Source of the DNA: Dendrophyllia cribrosa
Taxonomy: Eukaryota; Cnidaria; Anthozoa; Scleractinia; Dendrophylliidae
DNA: 64,000 nt
NCBI GenBank assembly: GCA_024195265.1
Contig: JAJLRJ010000005.1
Span: 21,300,536-21,364,535 of the forward strand
Reading direction: 5' to 3'
Part shown: in pieces, positions 41,979 through 52,862 of the stretch
Numbering within the stretch: the stretch's first letter is position 1
Layout: every line of letters begins with the position of its first letter
Made by a program: the position numbers and the translations under genes
Notes under the pieces: model-generated
What the model saw: the letters and a program-made list of their open reading frames with translations, nothing else
What the model was told of the DNA's origin: nothing
Database searches by the model: none

Positions 41979-43996
41979 TTACTCTTGCCGGGTAGATGGC
42001 TGATCTCGAAGCGCCATGGGAGAGCGCTGTTTAAGGCGAAACAGGTGCGAGTTGGTTATTTCATCCAAAGTGCGGTCACCGAAGATCTTGACAAGTGGTT
42101 TGTGGTCGGTGACTATCACGAGGTTGTCGCAACCTTGTGTGAAGTATCGTGTCTGCTCTAAACCCCAGGCAACGGTGAGAGCTTCTCCTTCAATAGCTGC
42201 GTAGCGCTGTTCAGCGGAGTTCAAGAAGCGGGAGCCAGCCAGTGTGATTCTCCATCCCTTGGGGCAGCAGTCTGGAACGCCGGAGGGGCAATTGCAGTGT
42301 TGCTGAAGGAGAAAGTAGCCGATTCCACGCTTGGACCAGTCAGGGCGAAGGCACGTGCGCCTTTGTATGTCAAAGATTTCTACTCCCTGGCGGATAGCTG
42401 CAATGATTGCTGCCTTGGAAGCCTGAAACGCTGCCTCAAGCTCGGGGGACCAGGAGAATTTACAGCGGGGGCTGAGAAACGGCTTGAAGGGAGCCATTGA
42501 GTCACGTAGCTGGGCGTAGTTGGAAACCTGGTTGACTAGTCCAAACCAACTCCTGATGTCTGTGGTACTGGTAGGAGAGGGGAAGTCTTTTATGGCATCT
42601 AGGTACTTTGGGAGTAGTTCTATGGTGCTATCAGACACTCTAAACCCAGCGAAGTCGACACTCCTCTCTGCAAACTGGAACTTGTCAGGGTTGAGCACTA
42701 TCCCTGCATGGCCGACGCGGGTAAGGAAGTCGATGGTCCTCCACCAGTGTTGTTCCAGGTCTGTGTCGAAATGGACTGTGTCATCGACGCATCGTTCCTT
42801 GCGCTCAAACTCGGCGAGGACAGCATCAAAACGGCGATTGTATCCGTCCCCCGAGGACAGGAAGCCTTGAGGTGCCCGTGTGTAGCGCCAGCGGCCAAAT
42901 GGTGTGATGAAGGTGGTCAAGTGGCGGTCGGAAACACGCAGAGGAACGCTGTGATAACCGTTCCAGGCATCTGTCACGGTCTTCCAAGTGTCCTTGGGGA
43001 TGCGACGGGCGAGTTGGAAGGGCGACTCCATGGCAAAGGACGTTGGCAAAATTTGTTCAGTGGCGAGATGTCTACAGTGCGGCATGGCGAGCCGTCGTGC
43101 TTTCGTGTGATGACCATCCTGTGACACCATGTAACGGGTTCGCCGTAAGGCACACGTCGATGACGCCCGATGACGCCAAGAGCTTCGTCGCGGAGGAGGT
43201 CATCGTACACCCGTTGCTGCCAGTGGAGGGGTATGTTGGCCGGTGTATTGCAGGCCTTAGGTGTGGCTGCGGGGTCAACATGTATCTCTATGGGTGGTCC
43301 CTCCATACTTCGTAGCGCTCGATGAGGGCAAGTGTTGAAGGTGGATGAGGCATATCTGTCGAGAAGCCAGGCTTTCATTTTTGCATTGTTCTCTGGCGTA
43401 CAGGGGAACGGCAGCTCGGAGGGGCGTGGCGGTGCTGCTCCGCGCTGTGGACACGAGCATGTAGCGTTGTGCGTGGTCGTGGGTTCTGGGCAGCTGTCAT
43501 TGAGGGCCCTCATAGCATTGATTTCGGGTGAGACGCTGGGCGCGTGTGGCTGCTTGTCGGAGGTATCTTTTTCAGATTGGGTGCTAGTGGAGTTGTCAAG
43601 GGATGGGAACGTGCGCGTTAGTAGACCAAGGTTTAGTAGCGAGTCGTAAGACAGGTACATGTCCTTGACAGAGCTGCTCACATAGACCATGGAGTGGCAT
43701 GCTGTAATGTCCCCGCTGCTGGACTGTGTAGCGAGTCGTGCGAAAAACGCTCCTTCTATCGATATGGGCGAGCGGTTAGCTGCCGATAGGCTGAGGCTTA
43801 TAGGGTGGAGTTGGTCGCGAGAGAATCCGCAGGCTATGAAGTCGGATAACGACCACAAGTCTGATTGGGCGCCAGTGTCGGCTATTGCGGATACTTCAGC
43901 GTGGATGTCTGAGGAGGTGTTGAAGGTGCCACTGTCGGTCCCGCCTGGCCGGGAGAGGGATATGGTGATCGGGAGCCTGGGATGATCTCTTTAGCG
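41979..43996 (-). pseudogene. Outer gypsy protease-reverse transcriptase-RNase H
   Basis: The first frame (43996-42974) opens after a TAA with a protease segment (IADTGAQSDLWS, the DTG active site), a linker, and the start of RT (WCHRMVITRKHDGSPCRTVD). A frame change near 43056 leads to the second frame (to 41979): TDAWNGYHSVPL, FITPFGRWRYTRAPQGF, the active site CVDDTVHFDTD (CVDD in place of YxDD), FAGFRVS, WFGLVNQVSNYAQL, and RNase H (LRPDWSKRGIGYFL, EGEALTVAWGLE, IVTDHKPL). The integrase gene follows. The gag frame stops about 85 nt before this frame opens, which is probably another indel. Confidence 0.8.
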
Positions 43997-44082
43997 AGCC
44001 CTTTTCCACTCCCCCTTGGAGAAGATATGGTGATCTAATCGCGCTGCGAATGGTTTGGTGACGGTGGCGTGTGTGGTCGTCT

Positions 44083-45150
44083 TTAGGGTGTGGCGACGTC
44101 TTCGGGGGGTCCTACTCTCTTGGTTTGGAATGCTGCTATCTGTGAAATTGGCTCAGTTTCTGTGGCGTGGACCCCTGGGGCCTGGGGCGGGCGCTGCGGA
44201 GGTTGGCGCTGCGGAGGTTGGCGCTGCGGAGGTTGGCGCTGGTGGCGTTTGTTACGGCGATTGGCCCTGTAGCAATCGATGCACATTTGGTGGGGTTTCT
44301 CGTTCCAACCACGGGCTCCTTCCGTGAAGATCTTAAAGGTGATGTGACAGCCGGGGCATGTTGCTTCCTTCGCCCGATCCGCTTGAGAAGGAGTGGGGGC
44401 GTGGTTCGGTGGCGATGTCTTTTGCTTCACGAAAGAGGAGACAGCTGAGAGCGAGGGGGAAGGGAGGGCATTACGTGCCATCTCTTTAGTTTCTACCAAT
44501 GCGATGACCTCGTTTACTGGTTTCTCTAGTATGCCCGCTATGCCCAGCACTTCCCTCCTGATGTCAGGGTCGTAAAGGCCATTTAGGATGACGTCACGGA
44601 TGACGTGGTCGGTGTAGTCGACCGAAGCGCCGCAGGTGCACGAAGTGGTATAGGAGCAAGTTTCCGCCTTTCCCCGTACTTTAGCTGTGAAGGTTCGGAA
44701 TGGTTCATCACGTTCTTGCCGCAACTGGAGAAGCTCTGTACGCAGCATGCAAGTGGCGACTGGGATTATCGCTAAGGAGCGCATGGCGGCCAGCAGTTCG
44801 GTCAGGTTCTCAGAAGCGGCATTTGGATTGGCTTTAAGAAGGCTGTCCCCAAGTTCAGGTCCTGCGCACTGGAAGAGCTGGGCGGGCGCCGAGGCATTGT
44901 TGATGCCTGATCCTGATTTGAAAACCTCCCAGCGTCTCGTGAAGACATTCCACTCTTCTATCGTGACTCCGATGTTGACTTTGGGCCGCTCTAGTTTCGG
45001 GCCGCTGGTTGCTGTGGGTGCTGGGGGTGCTGTAGGCGCCGGGACGCGGTGGGATAGGTCGTGATTTGTGATGAGGGCAATTGCCAGAGCCTCAGAGACA
45101 TCCTCTGTTGCGAATGTGCAGTCAGGCACGGAGCATTTGACGACTACCAT
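44083..45150 (-). CDS. Outer gypsy Gag
   Basis: 355 residues. The ATG (45150-45148) is only 22 nt from the 5' LTR. It starts with a zinc-finger-like C..C segment (VKCSVPDCTF, NHDLSH), then proline/alanine linker, a helical capsid-like region (EEWNVFTRRWEVF, LLQLRQERDEPFRTFTAKVR, then TSCTCGASVDYTDHVIRDVI), and C-terminal CPGC...CIDC pairs (ATCPGCHITF, MCIDCYRAN) in place of a CCHC knuckle. A QPPQR tandem repeat follows, from a 15-bp DNA repeat near 44190-44245. It packages element RNA. No stops. Confidence 0.75.
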   Translation of the reverse strand: MVVVKCSVPDCTFATEDVSEALAIALITNHDLSHRVPAPTAPPAPTATSGPKLERPKVNIGVTIEEWNVFTRRWEVFKSGSGINNASAPAQLFQCAGPELGDSLLKANPNAASENLTELLAAMRSLAIIPVATCMLRTELLQLRQERDEPFRTFTAKVRGKAETCSYTTSCTCGASVDYTDHVIRDVILNGLYDPDIRREVLGIAGILEKPVNEVIALVETKEMARNALPSPSLSAVSSFVKQKTSPPNHAPTPSQADRAKEATCPGCHITFKIFTEGARGWNEKPHQMCIDCYRANRRNKRHQRQPPQRQPPQRQPPQRPPQAPGVHATETEPISQIAAFQTKRVGPPEDVATP

Positions 45151-45172
45151 GATTACGCAATCATCTGTTTCA

Positions 45173-45430
45173 TGAAGCGAACTCCTCGATTGACTTGGTT
45201 TAATTACAACGATGAAATAGATCTACAGGATAAATCACAATATACATACGCTAAATGACATGAACAATAAAGCTAAACGAAACAAACGGTAATGGACTTA
45301 CGATAATAAGTTCAATTTGCAAGTTATTTGTCCATATGAAAGCGTTCGAGTGCACGAGACAACATGGCCGACTAAAACTGGTCAGCGGTCCTAACAAGTT
45401 CTCACAATGTGGCCAGCGGTAGTCCCTTCA
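45173..45430 (-). repeat. Outer gypsy 5' LTR
   Basis: 258 bp, the partner of 31758-32015. Transcription starts here on the minus strand. Confidence 0.9.
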
Positions 45431-45435
45431 GCCAG

Positions 45436-46179
45436 ATCCAGAGGTCCTTACTAGTTTAAAGGCACCTTCAAGTACTTCATGATGTCCCAAGAACCTCTTT
45501 TCACCATCTTTTCTTTAGGAGGCTGTGCTAGATTTTTTTGGTTGGCTTTCCTTCAGTGAAAAATCGAAGAGCAAGTTCCCTACAGAATGTAGGCGCTAAA
45601 TTAGGGTCAAAATTCAAACATACAAGTTCTTTTAAATCCCTGAATTTATCAAAACACTAATTCGTCAAAAATTTTTAATTCATCAAAACATGAATTCTTG
45701 AAAACACGAATTCACCAAATACTTTCGAATTTGTCAGAAAGAATTCCATAGAATTTAGTGAATTCATCAGAACATGAATTTGGCAAAAACTTTTGACTTA
45801 GTCAAAACTTGACTTTTAAATCCATGATTTCAACAAAAGCATCAGTGCATGTGCTGTGCTCTATTCTCATCTTGCCAAATCAAATAACGACAGCCTGATA
45901 TTTCTAAGAAAATTTTCTCTTTCCTCTTCCGCCATGACAGCAATGGGAATGCAAAGCTGCATGGGAAAAATATAACTCGCTCCCAAGCTCCTTGGAGTGC
46001 AGATAAAATTCAAGTTTTGAGGAATTCAAAGTTTTAGGCAAATTGATGTTTTGATAAATTCAACTTTTGTTGAAGCAGAAGACAGTCACACACATGTGAG
46101 AAGCACTCACTCACATGTGAGTGAGTGAGATATGTGAGTCAAGCACTCATTCACATGTGAGAAGCACTCACATGTGAGA
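45436..46179. other. Gene-free, with short repeats
   Basis: 45650-45800 holds a loose series of 'gaattcatcaaaacatg' variants. 46085-46180 holds repeated acatgtgag motifs in both directions (cactcacatgtgagtgag). No genes. Confidence 0.5.
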
Positions 46180-46570
46180 ATTGTGGGAAATAATAATAAT
46201 AATAACTTCTTTATTATCCTGGAAAATAATGTATCAGCCTTATAAAAAATGCTGGTCTTAACAAGATGTCCAGTAATAAGTGGAAATCTAATATTAAAAA
46301 TTTCTGTGATTAAGAGTTCAAAATTACAAGCATTTTTAGATATATACAGATTACGTGAAAAAATTACTTTAAAAATATTCACATTACAGGTGGAAATTAG
46401 ACTGAGCATTATGGTTCTCAATTTCATTTTCATTCAGGTATTTAAAAAGACGTGGTTTAAAACAACATAATTTAGTACATTTCCTTAGATCTGTGGGGAG
46501 TTGCTCCGGCATGCATAAAGGTCCTTCTTCCAGATAATGTTTCTGGTTAGGGTACATCAATATTGCCATT
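46180..46570 (-). pseudogene. LINE 3' end, AAT-tailed
   Basis: The minus strand encodes GPLCMPEQLPTDLRKCTKLC and then CFKPRLFKYLNENE, a LPxxLR...FKxxLxxYL tail of a CR1/L2-type reverse transcriptase. The 3' end is an (AAT)n run (46187-46205). The 3' UTR motif 'ctggtcttaacaa-atgtccagt' is shared with the LINE at 63087-63895, so both are one family. Confidence 0.6.
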
Positions 46571-48029
46571 GTCCCTTAAGCTTCTGCCATGGAGCTCACT
46601 TCTACTAAATGCTTTCCGTTCTCAGCAGGCTGCCACTGGAGGAAAGGTAACCGCCAGAAACGCTCTCATCCGGGAAACTGAATGTGAGGCATTTTTACCT
46701 GCAGCTTCTATTGGGCCACTTCTTGAAGAGTCGCTGTTTTGAAAGATATCCTGGAGAAAACCATTGAATGTCTTATGGCTTTCCTGGATGTTGTGAGGGA
46801 AGCAGTTTCTTGATTCCCTTAAAATGCTTCGATCAGATAAAATCGTTTCCCACCATCCTATTTTCTATTTCTGTAGGGAAATAGTGCTAGGTGCTATTCC
46901 TGCAGTATTAAATACACCAGACATTCATAAGATGACAATCCTACGATCCTCTTGACAATTGTCATAAGACAGTGTCATGAAAAAAATTCTAAAGCACATT
47001 TTGTTTTTGACTGCCTCATCAGGATTTCCAAACAACGAGATGTGGTTCAATTAAATGTTACAAAATAGAGGCTTTTGTAGTGCGTCGATGGTATTTCCCA
47101 CCCGCCCAACACTCGAAGGTTTCCGTTTTTTGCGCAGCCACAGGTTTTCACTTTTTGGATGTCTCTGCCTTTTTAGAATTCTACCACACCCCTAACTGGC
47201 TTGTGGCAGCCAAGTGTGGATAGCGAGTTTTGCTTTCTTGAGCCTTCGATGTCGTTTCTTCTGCGCCTATCATTGCGAAGAAGAATTTTCCAGATTCTTC
47301 CTTTTATCAGACTTCTATTGCGTATGCGTCACCCTTTTGCGTGATCCCCAGGAATGACAGATCTGGCAAAGTGCTCCCCCCTAGACAATAGGATGCGTAC
47401 GCCTGATGGGAATGTGCCCCTTTGGTGACAGAAATCAAAGGACGTCTGGGAAGGTGTTTGGGAATTGATGACGAGACACGTAATTCTCTTTTTAAAAATT
47501 TTAATGAGAATCTCCTTAGGTTACTTGACAATTTGATGACATAGAAAGCTAATGTGAAGTGAATGAAGAATTCCCGTTTGCTTGAAAAAGGCATTTGTCA
47601 TTACTCAAGAGACTTCCAAATGAAACGGTTTTGGATATAGGCGATTAATTGACAAGATTTTTAATTTGTGTCATTTTGCATTGTGATGGAATGACAAGGG
47701 TCGTTTTCACACATGAAGGATATGTGGTATTACAATGGTGTTTTACTAAGTAGAGTTTCTTTTGCTTCAAATGTCTTATGCATGACATGAAGTTGTTGTG
47801 CAATGTTCACAAAAGCTTCATTTGTTTTCAAAGTGTATTGCATAGTGTTCTTGCGCGCACATTCCGTAAATCGCTCTCGGATACAAAATCGCACGTATCC
47901 TTGTTGTTTCCATAATTGTTCGTTGTCAATGACTTTAGTTTAGCAACGTCAGCACAACGGAAGTGCATTATGAATGTCTGTTTCCAGTCTCTATTTCCGC
48001 ATAACATTCCGTAGGTAATACGTAGATGA
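46571..48029. other. Gene-free stretch
   Basis: An open minus-strand frame at 47594-47307 (95 codons) matches no family I know and lies in low-coding sequence, so I do not call it a gene. Confidence 0.4.
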
Positions 48030-49040
48030 GATTTGCTCAAGAGGTACCGTAGAAGACTGGTGTTGCTCAAATGTTCGCTGTGTAGCTGTCCAGGATGACT
48101 GCGTGGCTAAAATGTTTGCTCAAGAGGTACCGTAGAAGACTGGCGTGGCTCAAATGTTCACTTCGTAGCTGTCTAGGATGACTGCGTGGCTGAAATGTTC
48201 GCTCAAGACGTACCGTAGAAGACTGGCGTGGCTCAAATGTTCGCTAGATAGCTGTCCAACATGACTGCGTGGCTAAAGTGTTCACTGGATAGGTGTTGTT
48301 GATGACTTGCACAGCTCAAATGTTCGCTTGATAGCTGTCCAAGATGATTGCGTGGCTGAAGTGTTGACTGGAGTGTTGACTGGATAGGTGTCGTTGATGA
48401 CTTGGGCGCCTCAAATGTTCTCTAGATAGCTGTTCATGATGGCTGCGTGGCTCAAATGTTCGCTAGATAGCCGTCCATATGGCTGTGTGGCTCAAATGTT
48501 CGCTAGATAGCCGTCCATGATGGCTGTGTGGCTCAAATGTTCGCTAGATAGCTGTCCATGATGGCTGCGTGGCTCAAATGTTCGCTAGATAGCTGTCCAT
48601 GATGGCTGTGTGGCTCAAATGTTCGCTCAATAGTTGTCTATGATGGTTCCGTGGCTCAAATGTTCGCTAGATAGCTGTCCATGATGGCTGCATGGCTCAA
48701 ATGTTCGCTAGATAGCTGTCCATGATGGCTGCGTGGCTCAAATGTTCGCTAGATAGCTGTCCATAATAGCTGCGTGGCTCAAATGTTCGCTAGATAGCTG
48801 TCCATGATGGCTGCGTGGCTCAAATGTTCGCTAGATAGCTGTCCATAATGGCTGCGTGGCTCAAATGTTCGCTAGATAGCTGTCCATGATGGCTGCTTGG
48901 CTCAAATGTTCGCTAGATAGCTGTCCATAATGGCAGCGTGGCTCAAATGTTCGCTAGATAGCTGTCCATGATGGCTGCGTGGCTCAAATGTTCGCTAGAT
49001 AGCTGTCCATGATGACTGCGTGGCTCAAATGTTCGCTACA
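48030..49040. repeat. 41-bp minisatellite array
   Basis: From about 48420 to 49038 some fifteen near-identical units of 41 bp follow each other (core ggctcaaatgttcgctagat then agctgtccatgatggctgcgt). From 48030 to 48420 the units are more divergent and alternate with a second variant (gaggtaccgtagaagactgg; ggataggtgttgttgatgac), a higher-order structure. The array ends 7 bp from the stop codon of the ORF at 49595-49047. Confidence 0.9.
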
Positions 49041-49046
49041 AATTTC

Positions 49047-49595
49047 TTACTTTGATTTTGAAAACTGAAGTGCCCTCTTACGTTCGTTAGCATTGCCAGA
49101 TAACAGACTCAAGCATTCCATTTGCTCTTTGTGTCTCGCCGCATCTGCGTTCTCTTTCGATGACGTTGGTGTCTTGCGGTTCTTTGGAGTTTGTGGCTTG
49201 TTTTGCCCTGGCTTGGTGTTGTTTGGGGTTTTTGCCTGTGGCTTGATAGGTTTTTTGCCGGACTTTGCTTGGTCGTTGTCGGAGGAGTCTGAGTCTGAGG
49301 AGGAAGAGGAAGACAAAGAGGAGAAATTTACTTTTTTGGATGACTTGGTTTTCTGTGCGATCGTTTTCTGTCCTGGGGAGTTTGGTTGTTGGACGGTGGA
49401 GTCTCCTTGTCGTTTCGGAGTTTGAACTGGTGACTTTTTCTGCCTTTTAGAGACTGGCTCTTGCATGGACTTGTCCTCGTCTGAAGACGCAGGAACGTGT
49501 TGTGGTTCACAGGAAGTACCTTTTCTTTTCAAAGTTGTGTTTTTCAGGTAACCTTCTCCATCCAGAGGGCCAGATTCACTTCCGTTTTCTTCCAT
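49047..49595 (-). CDS. Unknown basic, Ser/Lys-rich protein (third ORF of cluster)
   Basis: 182 residues, MEENGSESGPLDGEGYL to the basic end ERKRALQFSKSK. Acidic start, then long low-complexity Lys/Pro/Ser/Thr stretches, a run of serine and aspartate (SSSSSSDSDSSDNDQ), and many KxPK motifs suggesting a nucleic-acid-binding or nuclear protein. No known domain. It overlaps the previous ORF by 52 nt in another frame, and the 41-bp minisatellite begins just after its stop. The overlap of frames and lack of stops argue for real coding. Function not assignable. Confidence 0.5.
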   Translation of the reverse strand: MEENGSESGPLDGEGYLKNTTLKRKGTSCEPQHVPASSDEDKSMQEPVSKRQKKSPVQTPKRQGDSTVQQPNSPGQKTIAQKTKSSKKVNFSSLSSSSSSDSDSSDNDQAKSGKKPIKPQAKTPNNTKPGQNKPQTPKNRKTPTSSKENADAARHKEQMECLSLLSGNANERKRALQFSKSK

Positions 49596-50329
49596 AGCTT
49601 CAAATCTCCTCCGTGAAGTACTGGCAACAGAGTGTGGTCTTTTTCCTTTTGCAGATTTGACAAAGGGTTTTCGTTGAATGGATCATCCTCTTGTGCTGGG
49701 TGTGAAGGAACATCGGGTTCAAACAGATTTCCAAAGCAATCAAACTCGTCCCGTTCCACGTCGCTGTGTTGTTGAGATGGTTGCCTACGCTTTGGTGTTT
49801 CATAGCGGGGAGGTGGGGGTGCACGGTAGTCTATGGTGTCATCCTCTTCCTGTTCCTCTTCGAAGTTATCCCACATGGATTCTCTTCGGCTTCGCTGGTA
49901 CTTGTCTTGTGCTCTACTTCTTCCTGTCAGGTTGGGAAAGATTGTAGCCATGAAATACTTCTTGAGCTCGGCCTGCGTTGGATTTTGTTTGAAACTCCTC
50001 AAGCTTAGTGAATCGTTCGTCTTAGCGGCCATATCGGTAGGGTGCCAAACCAAGGTAGTAGCTACTAGATAATTAATGGCCATATGGAACATTGCGCCCG
50101 AAGCCTCAAATGCCATGTTCATAAAGGCATCAAGCTTATCGCTTCCTTCCACGAACTTCATGATGTTTTGCAAGTCTTCTAGTCGGGGTTCACCAGATGA
50201 CGTGTTACTCTTATCAAAACGATTGAAACTCTCAATTAGTGGATCGATGTGTGTTGCAAACATCTGAACGACGCAATTGGGAAAGATTTTATCATGGTAC
50301 TTTTCGAGAACGGCCATGTTTTTTGTCAT
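49544..50329 (-). CDS. Unknown 261-aa protein (second ORF of cluster)
   Basis: Starts MTKNMAVLEKYHDKIFPN. The first two thirds look folded and helical (ATHIDPLIESFNRFDKS, FMNMAFEASGAMFHMAIN, then QAELKKYFMATIFPNL). The last third is acidic and low complexity (FEEEQEEDDTIDYRAPPPP). Its ATG overlaps the TGA of the upstream ORF (ATGA), a coupling often seen in compact viral genomes. No recognised domain. It may belong to the neighbouring Polinton-like element or to another virus-like element. Neither is shown. Confidence 0.5.
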   Translation of the reverse strand: MTKNMAVLEKYHDKIFPNCVVQMFATHIDPLIESFNRFDKSNTSSGEPRLEDLQNIMKFVEGSDKLDAFMNMAFEASGAMFHMAINYLVATTLVWHPTDMAAKTNDSLSLRSFKQNPTQAELKKYFMATIFPNLTGRSRAQDKYQRSRRESMWDNFEEEQEEDDTIDYRAPPPPRYETPKRRQPSQQHSDVERDEFDCFGNLFEPDVPSHPAQEDDPFNENPLSNLQKEKDHTLLPVLHGGDLKLWKKTEVNLALWMEKVT

Positions 50330-50553
50330 GGTTTCAGAAAATTCTGAGATGGCATAGTCAGGTCGGTTGAGCCATTCGCAGGTGAAACTTTGTAATCTGT
50401 TGAGAACTTTTTCATCTGATAAAACGCCTGTCCATAGGGGGCCATAAATGACTTGGGAAAATGTTTAGCATACTGAACTCCTTTGGAAGGGATACTCTGA
50501 GAAGAGTCTTGGGACGACAGAGTAGAATCTGAGTTGTTGTTTCTGTACGGCAT
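50326..50553 (-). CDS. Unknown 75-aa protein (first ORF of cluster)
   Basis: MPYRNNNSDSTLSSQDSSQ, then an aromatic, basic segment (YAKHFPKSFMAPYGQAFYQM). ATG at 50553-50551. An in-frame upstream ATG at 50574 would add seven residues. Stop overlaps the start of the next ORF. No family recognised. Confidence 0.4.
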   Translation of the reverse strand: MPYRNNNSDSTLSSQDSSQSIPSKGVQYAKHFPKSFMAPYGQAFYQMKKFSTDYKVSPANGSTDLTMPSQNFLKP

Positions 50554-50574
50554 CTTAAAAGCAATCTGAAACAT

Positions 50575-51219
50575 TGATAAGACACGTTAATTGGGCATGT
50601 TCTCGGGGTATGAGAAAGTACATGTAGCTGCTTTTTGAAATGGAAAAAAGTGTGCTTGTAAGCTTTTACGTTTTGTATTATAATATTATGATTATAAACG
50701 TTTTGTCTGTTGCAGAAGTGTTTTCACAGAGAATTATTTCATGTTTCACTTGGGAAGTGGACCTTTATTTATTTATATATATATTTTACATTTGCCACAT
50801 AAAAAAATATTACAAAAAGAAAAAGAAAGAAGAATATTACTAAAATTACAAATTTACAGAGCAGGAAGAGCTACAAAAATAGTTCAAAATTAAATGTAAT
50901 ATTAAGTGACTTAACTTTGATAGGTAGAGTGGCATGGAAGCTAAAAAGCTTGTAGAAATTGGGCTTTTCATATTAAATTATAATTTAGTGTAAGCTGTCA
51001 TATCATGGTCAGGCGAGTTTAATTATTTATAGCTATCTCTATAAGGTACTAAAGTAATTTGTCAGTTGCGTTAGATTATGGGGAAGGGAGTTCCATAGTT
51101 TAGGTCCCAGATGGAGAACTGTGAACTGTTTTAAATGTTTGTTCTACAGAAATATGGTTGGTAGTTATTAGCATTTCGAGTATTATATGTGTGTACTTTG
51201 CGATAAGTAACAAGCAGCA
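50575..51219. other. No recognised gene
   Basis: AT-rich sequence between the ORF cluster and the LINE copy. A 'ggagttccatagtttaggtc' motif near 51085 resembles 3' regions of cnidarian repeats. Confidence 0.35.
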
Positions 51220-52330
51220 CTGATAAACCCAATAGAAAAAGGAGGCCTGAGTATGCCTGATATTAATTCAATGATTACAACACAAAGAGTTATGTGTATA
51301 AAAAGATATCTGGATCCTTACCCAGCAGGCTGGAAATTTTTCGTACCTAAAAAACGTAGGAGGGAAATTTCTCTTTCACTGCAATTTTGACTACAAAAAG
51401 CTCCCGTTTACTGTCCCCTATTTCTATAAGGAGTGTCTTATGTCATGGTCCTCTCTAAACGAGAATAACCCATCCACATTTGAAGGAATTGTAAATGAAG
51501 TTTGTGGAAAAACAAGAATGTTTGTATCGAAAACAAATCTGTTTTCAGCAAAAGACTAACTGAATGTGGTTTCTATAAAGTTGGCGACCTTTTTGACACT
51601 ACAGGAGAGCTTGTGTTGGGAGGGGAATCGCAATGACTGAGTATCTCCCCCGTTGATGTCTTCCTATTATTTAGTATATGTAACGCGTTTCCACTAATAT
51701 GGCGCAACATCTTAAACTTAAATAGGAATTTAATATCAATTCATACGCAACAATTGAACTAAACAACCTTTCATCTCTACATTAAAAACGATGAATACAA
51801 TCTGTAGAAGGATAAATCCAAGACACTGTATCGCATTTTGGTCTCGAAAATTGCAAAAAAATCCAACATCAGTTTAAAAATATGAAGAAACCTATAACAC
51901 TGATCGTTTTCAACTAAATTGGAAAGCTATATTCCTTTTACCTATTCAAATAACCTTGAGTACTAAACTGCGTGAATTTCAATGCAAAATATTAAATAGG
52001 ATCATGTATACAAATGATATGCTTTACAAGTTTAAAAAAGTCGAATCTCCTTTGTGCTATTGGTGCAAAACAGATATCAAAACTCTTGAACACTTTCTTT
52101 TCCAATGCCCAAGAGTTAGACTAATTTGGAATGAAGTGGAAATGATATTTAAAGATAAATTAAAGCTTACCAAGCATTAAATTTTAGAAATTAGAGATGT
52201 TAATCTCGGAATTGATAATCTAGAAAGTAATAGCAAATTATTTAACTATATATTACTGTATATTGGAAAGCAAATATCTCCTTCACTTCTGCAAACTTAG
52301 TAACAAGATTTTAACTCCACAATTATCACT
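51220..52330 (+). pseudogene. L1/Tx1-like LINE ORF2 C-terminus, second copy
   Basis: The same family as 29003-30133: GGLSMPDINSMITTQRVMCI, KRYLDPYPAGWKFF, then the zinc-like motif SPLCYWCKTDIKTLEHFLF and CPRVRLIWNEV. Several frame breaks. The two copies are clearly related at protein level but diverged in DNA. Confidence 0.7.
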
Positions 52331-52526
52331 ATCACAATTATCATAGTTATCACTATCAAAAGTGGGAGCCCTTAATCGCTCTTATTTCCCATTAGATTTT
52401 TGTCACCAATATATCATTTTTTATTTCAACTGAAGCCACTTAAATTATAAATAATAATACTTTAAGCAGTTTTTCGCACATTAGTTTCTTTCTCTTTTAT
52501 GTACTTAGATTGTGTAAATGTGTTAA

Positions 52527-52858
52527 ATGGAACCTCCATTGTCAGAACAAATTGATGTTAAATTGTTGGAAATAAAGTGGAAATTTAAATTTTTTAAAAG
52601 AACAGGTGCAAATATAATTTTATTGTACGTGTTACGGTTGCCGCTATTGTTAAGTTCTTTTGCATGCAACAATTAGACAACCGTAACACGTCGTAAATAT
52701 TCAAAAAGGCGGCACGCGGGAAATTTAAAAGCGAAAATAGGCGATATTCAAATCCATTTTTTTGTACACTAAAATTATAATTGCACCTTTTTTAAAATTT
52801 TAATGTAGACTTTATTTCCAACAATTTAACGTCAATTTGTTAACAATGGAGGTTCCCT
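52527..52858. mobile_element. TTAA-flanked foldback MITE
   Basis: 332 bp with arms of about 95 bp. The left end is ATGGAACCTCCATTGTC. The right end is its near complement, GTTAACAATGGAGGTTCCCT. TTAA flanks both sides (52523-52526, 52859-52862). The centre holds a second inverted pair (CGTGTTACGGTTG / CAACCGTAACACG). TTAA targets point to piggyBac or Kolobok. Confidence 0.75.
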
Positions 52859-52862
52859 TTAA

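Larger units (their letters stand above)
31758..45430 (-). mobile_element. Ty3/gypsy LTR retrotransposon, outer element
   Basis: 258-bp LTRs (31758-32015 and 45173-45430) begin TGAAG and end CTTCA, and are flanked by a perfect 5-bp duplication GCCAG (31753-31757, 45431-45435). On the minus strand the order is gag, protease, RT, RNase H, integrase, the canonical gypsy order. A complete second gypsy (32436-40650) is inserted near the end of the integrase gene. Without it the element would be about 5.45 kb. The two LTRs differ at only about two positions, so insertion was recent, yet pol has several frame breaks. Confidence 0.9.

Noticed and set aside
47307..47594. 95-codon minus-strand frame
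   Set aside because: No similarity recognised and no supporting signals.
48055..49040. CRISPR-like array
   Set aside because: Head-to-tail 41-bp units with no unique spacers, in animal DNA: a minisatellite.
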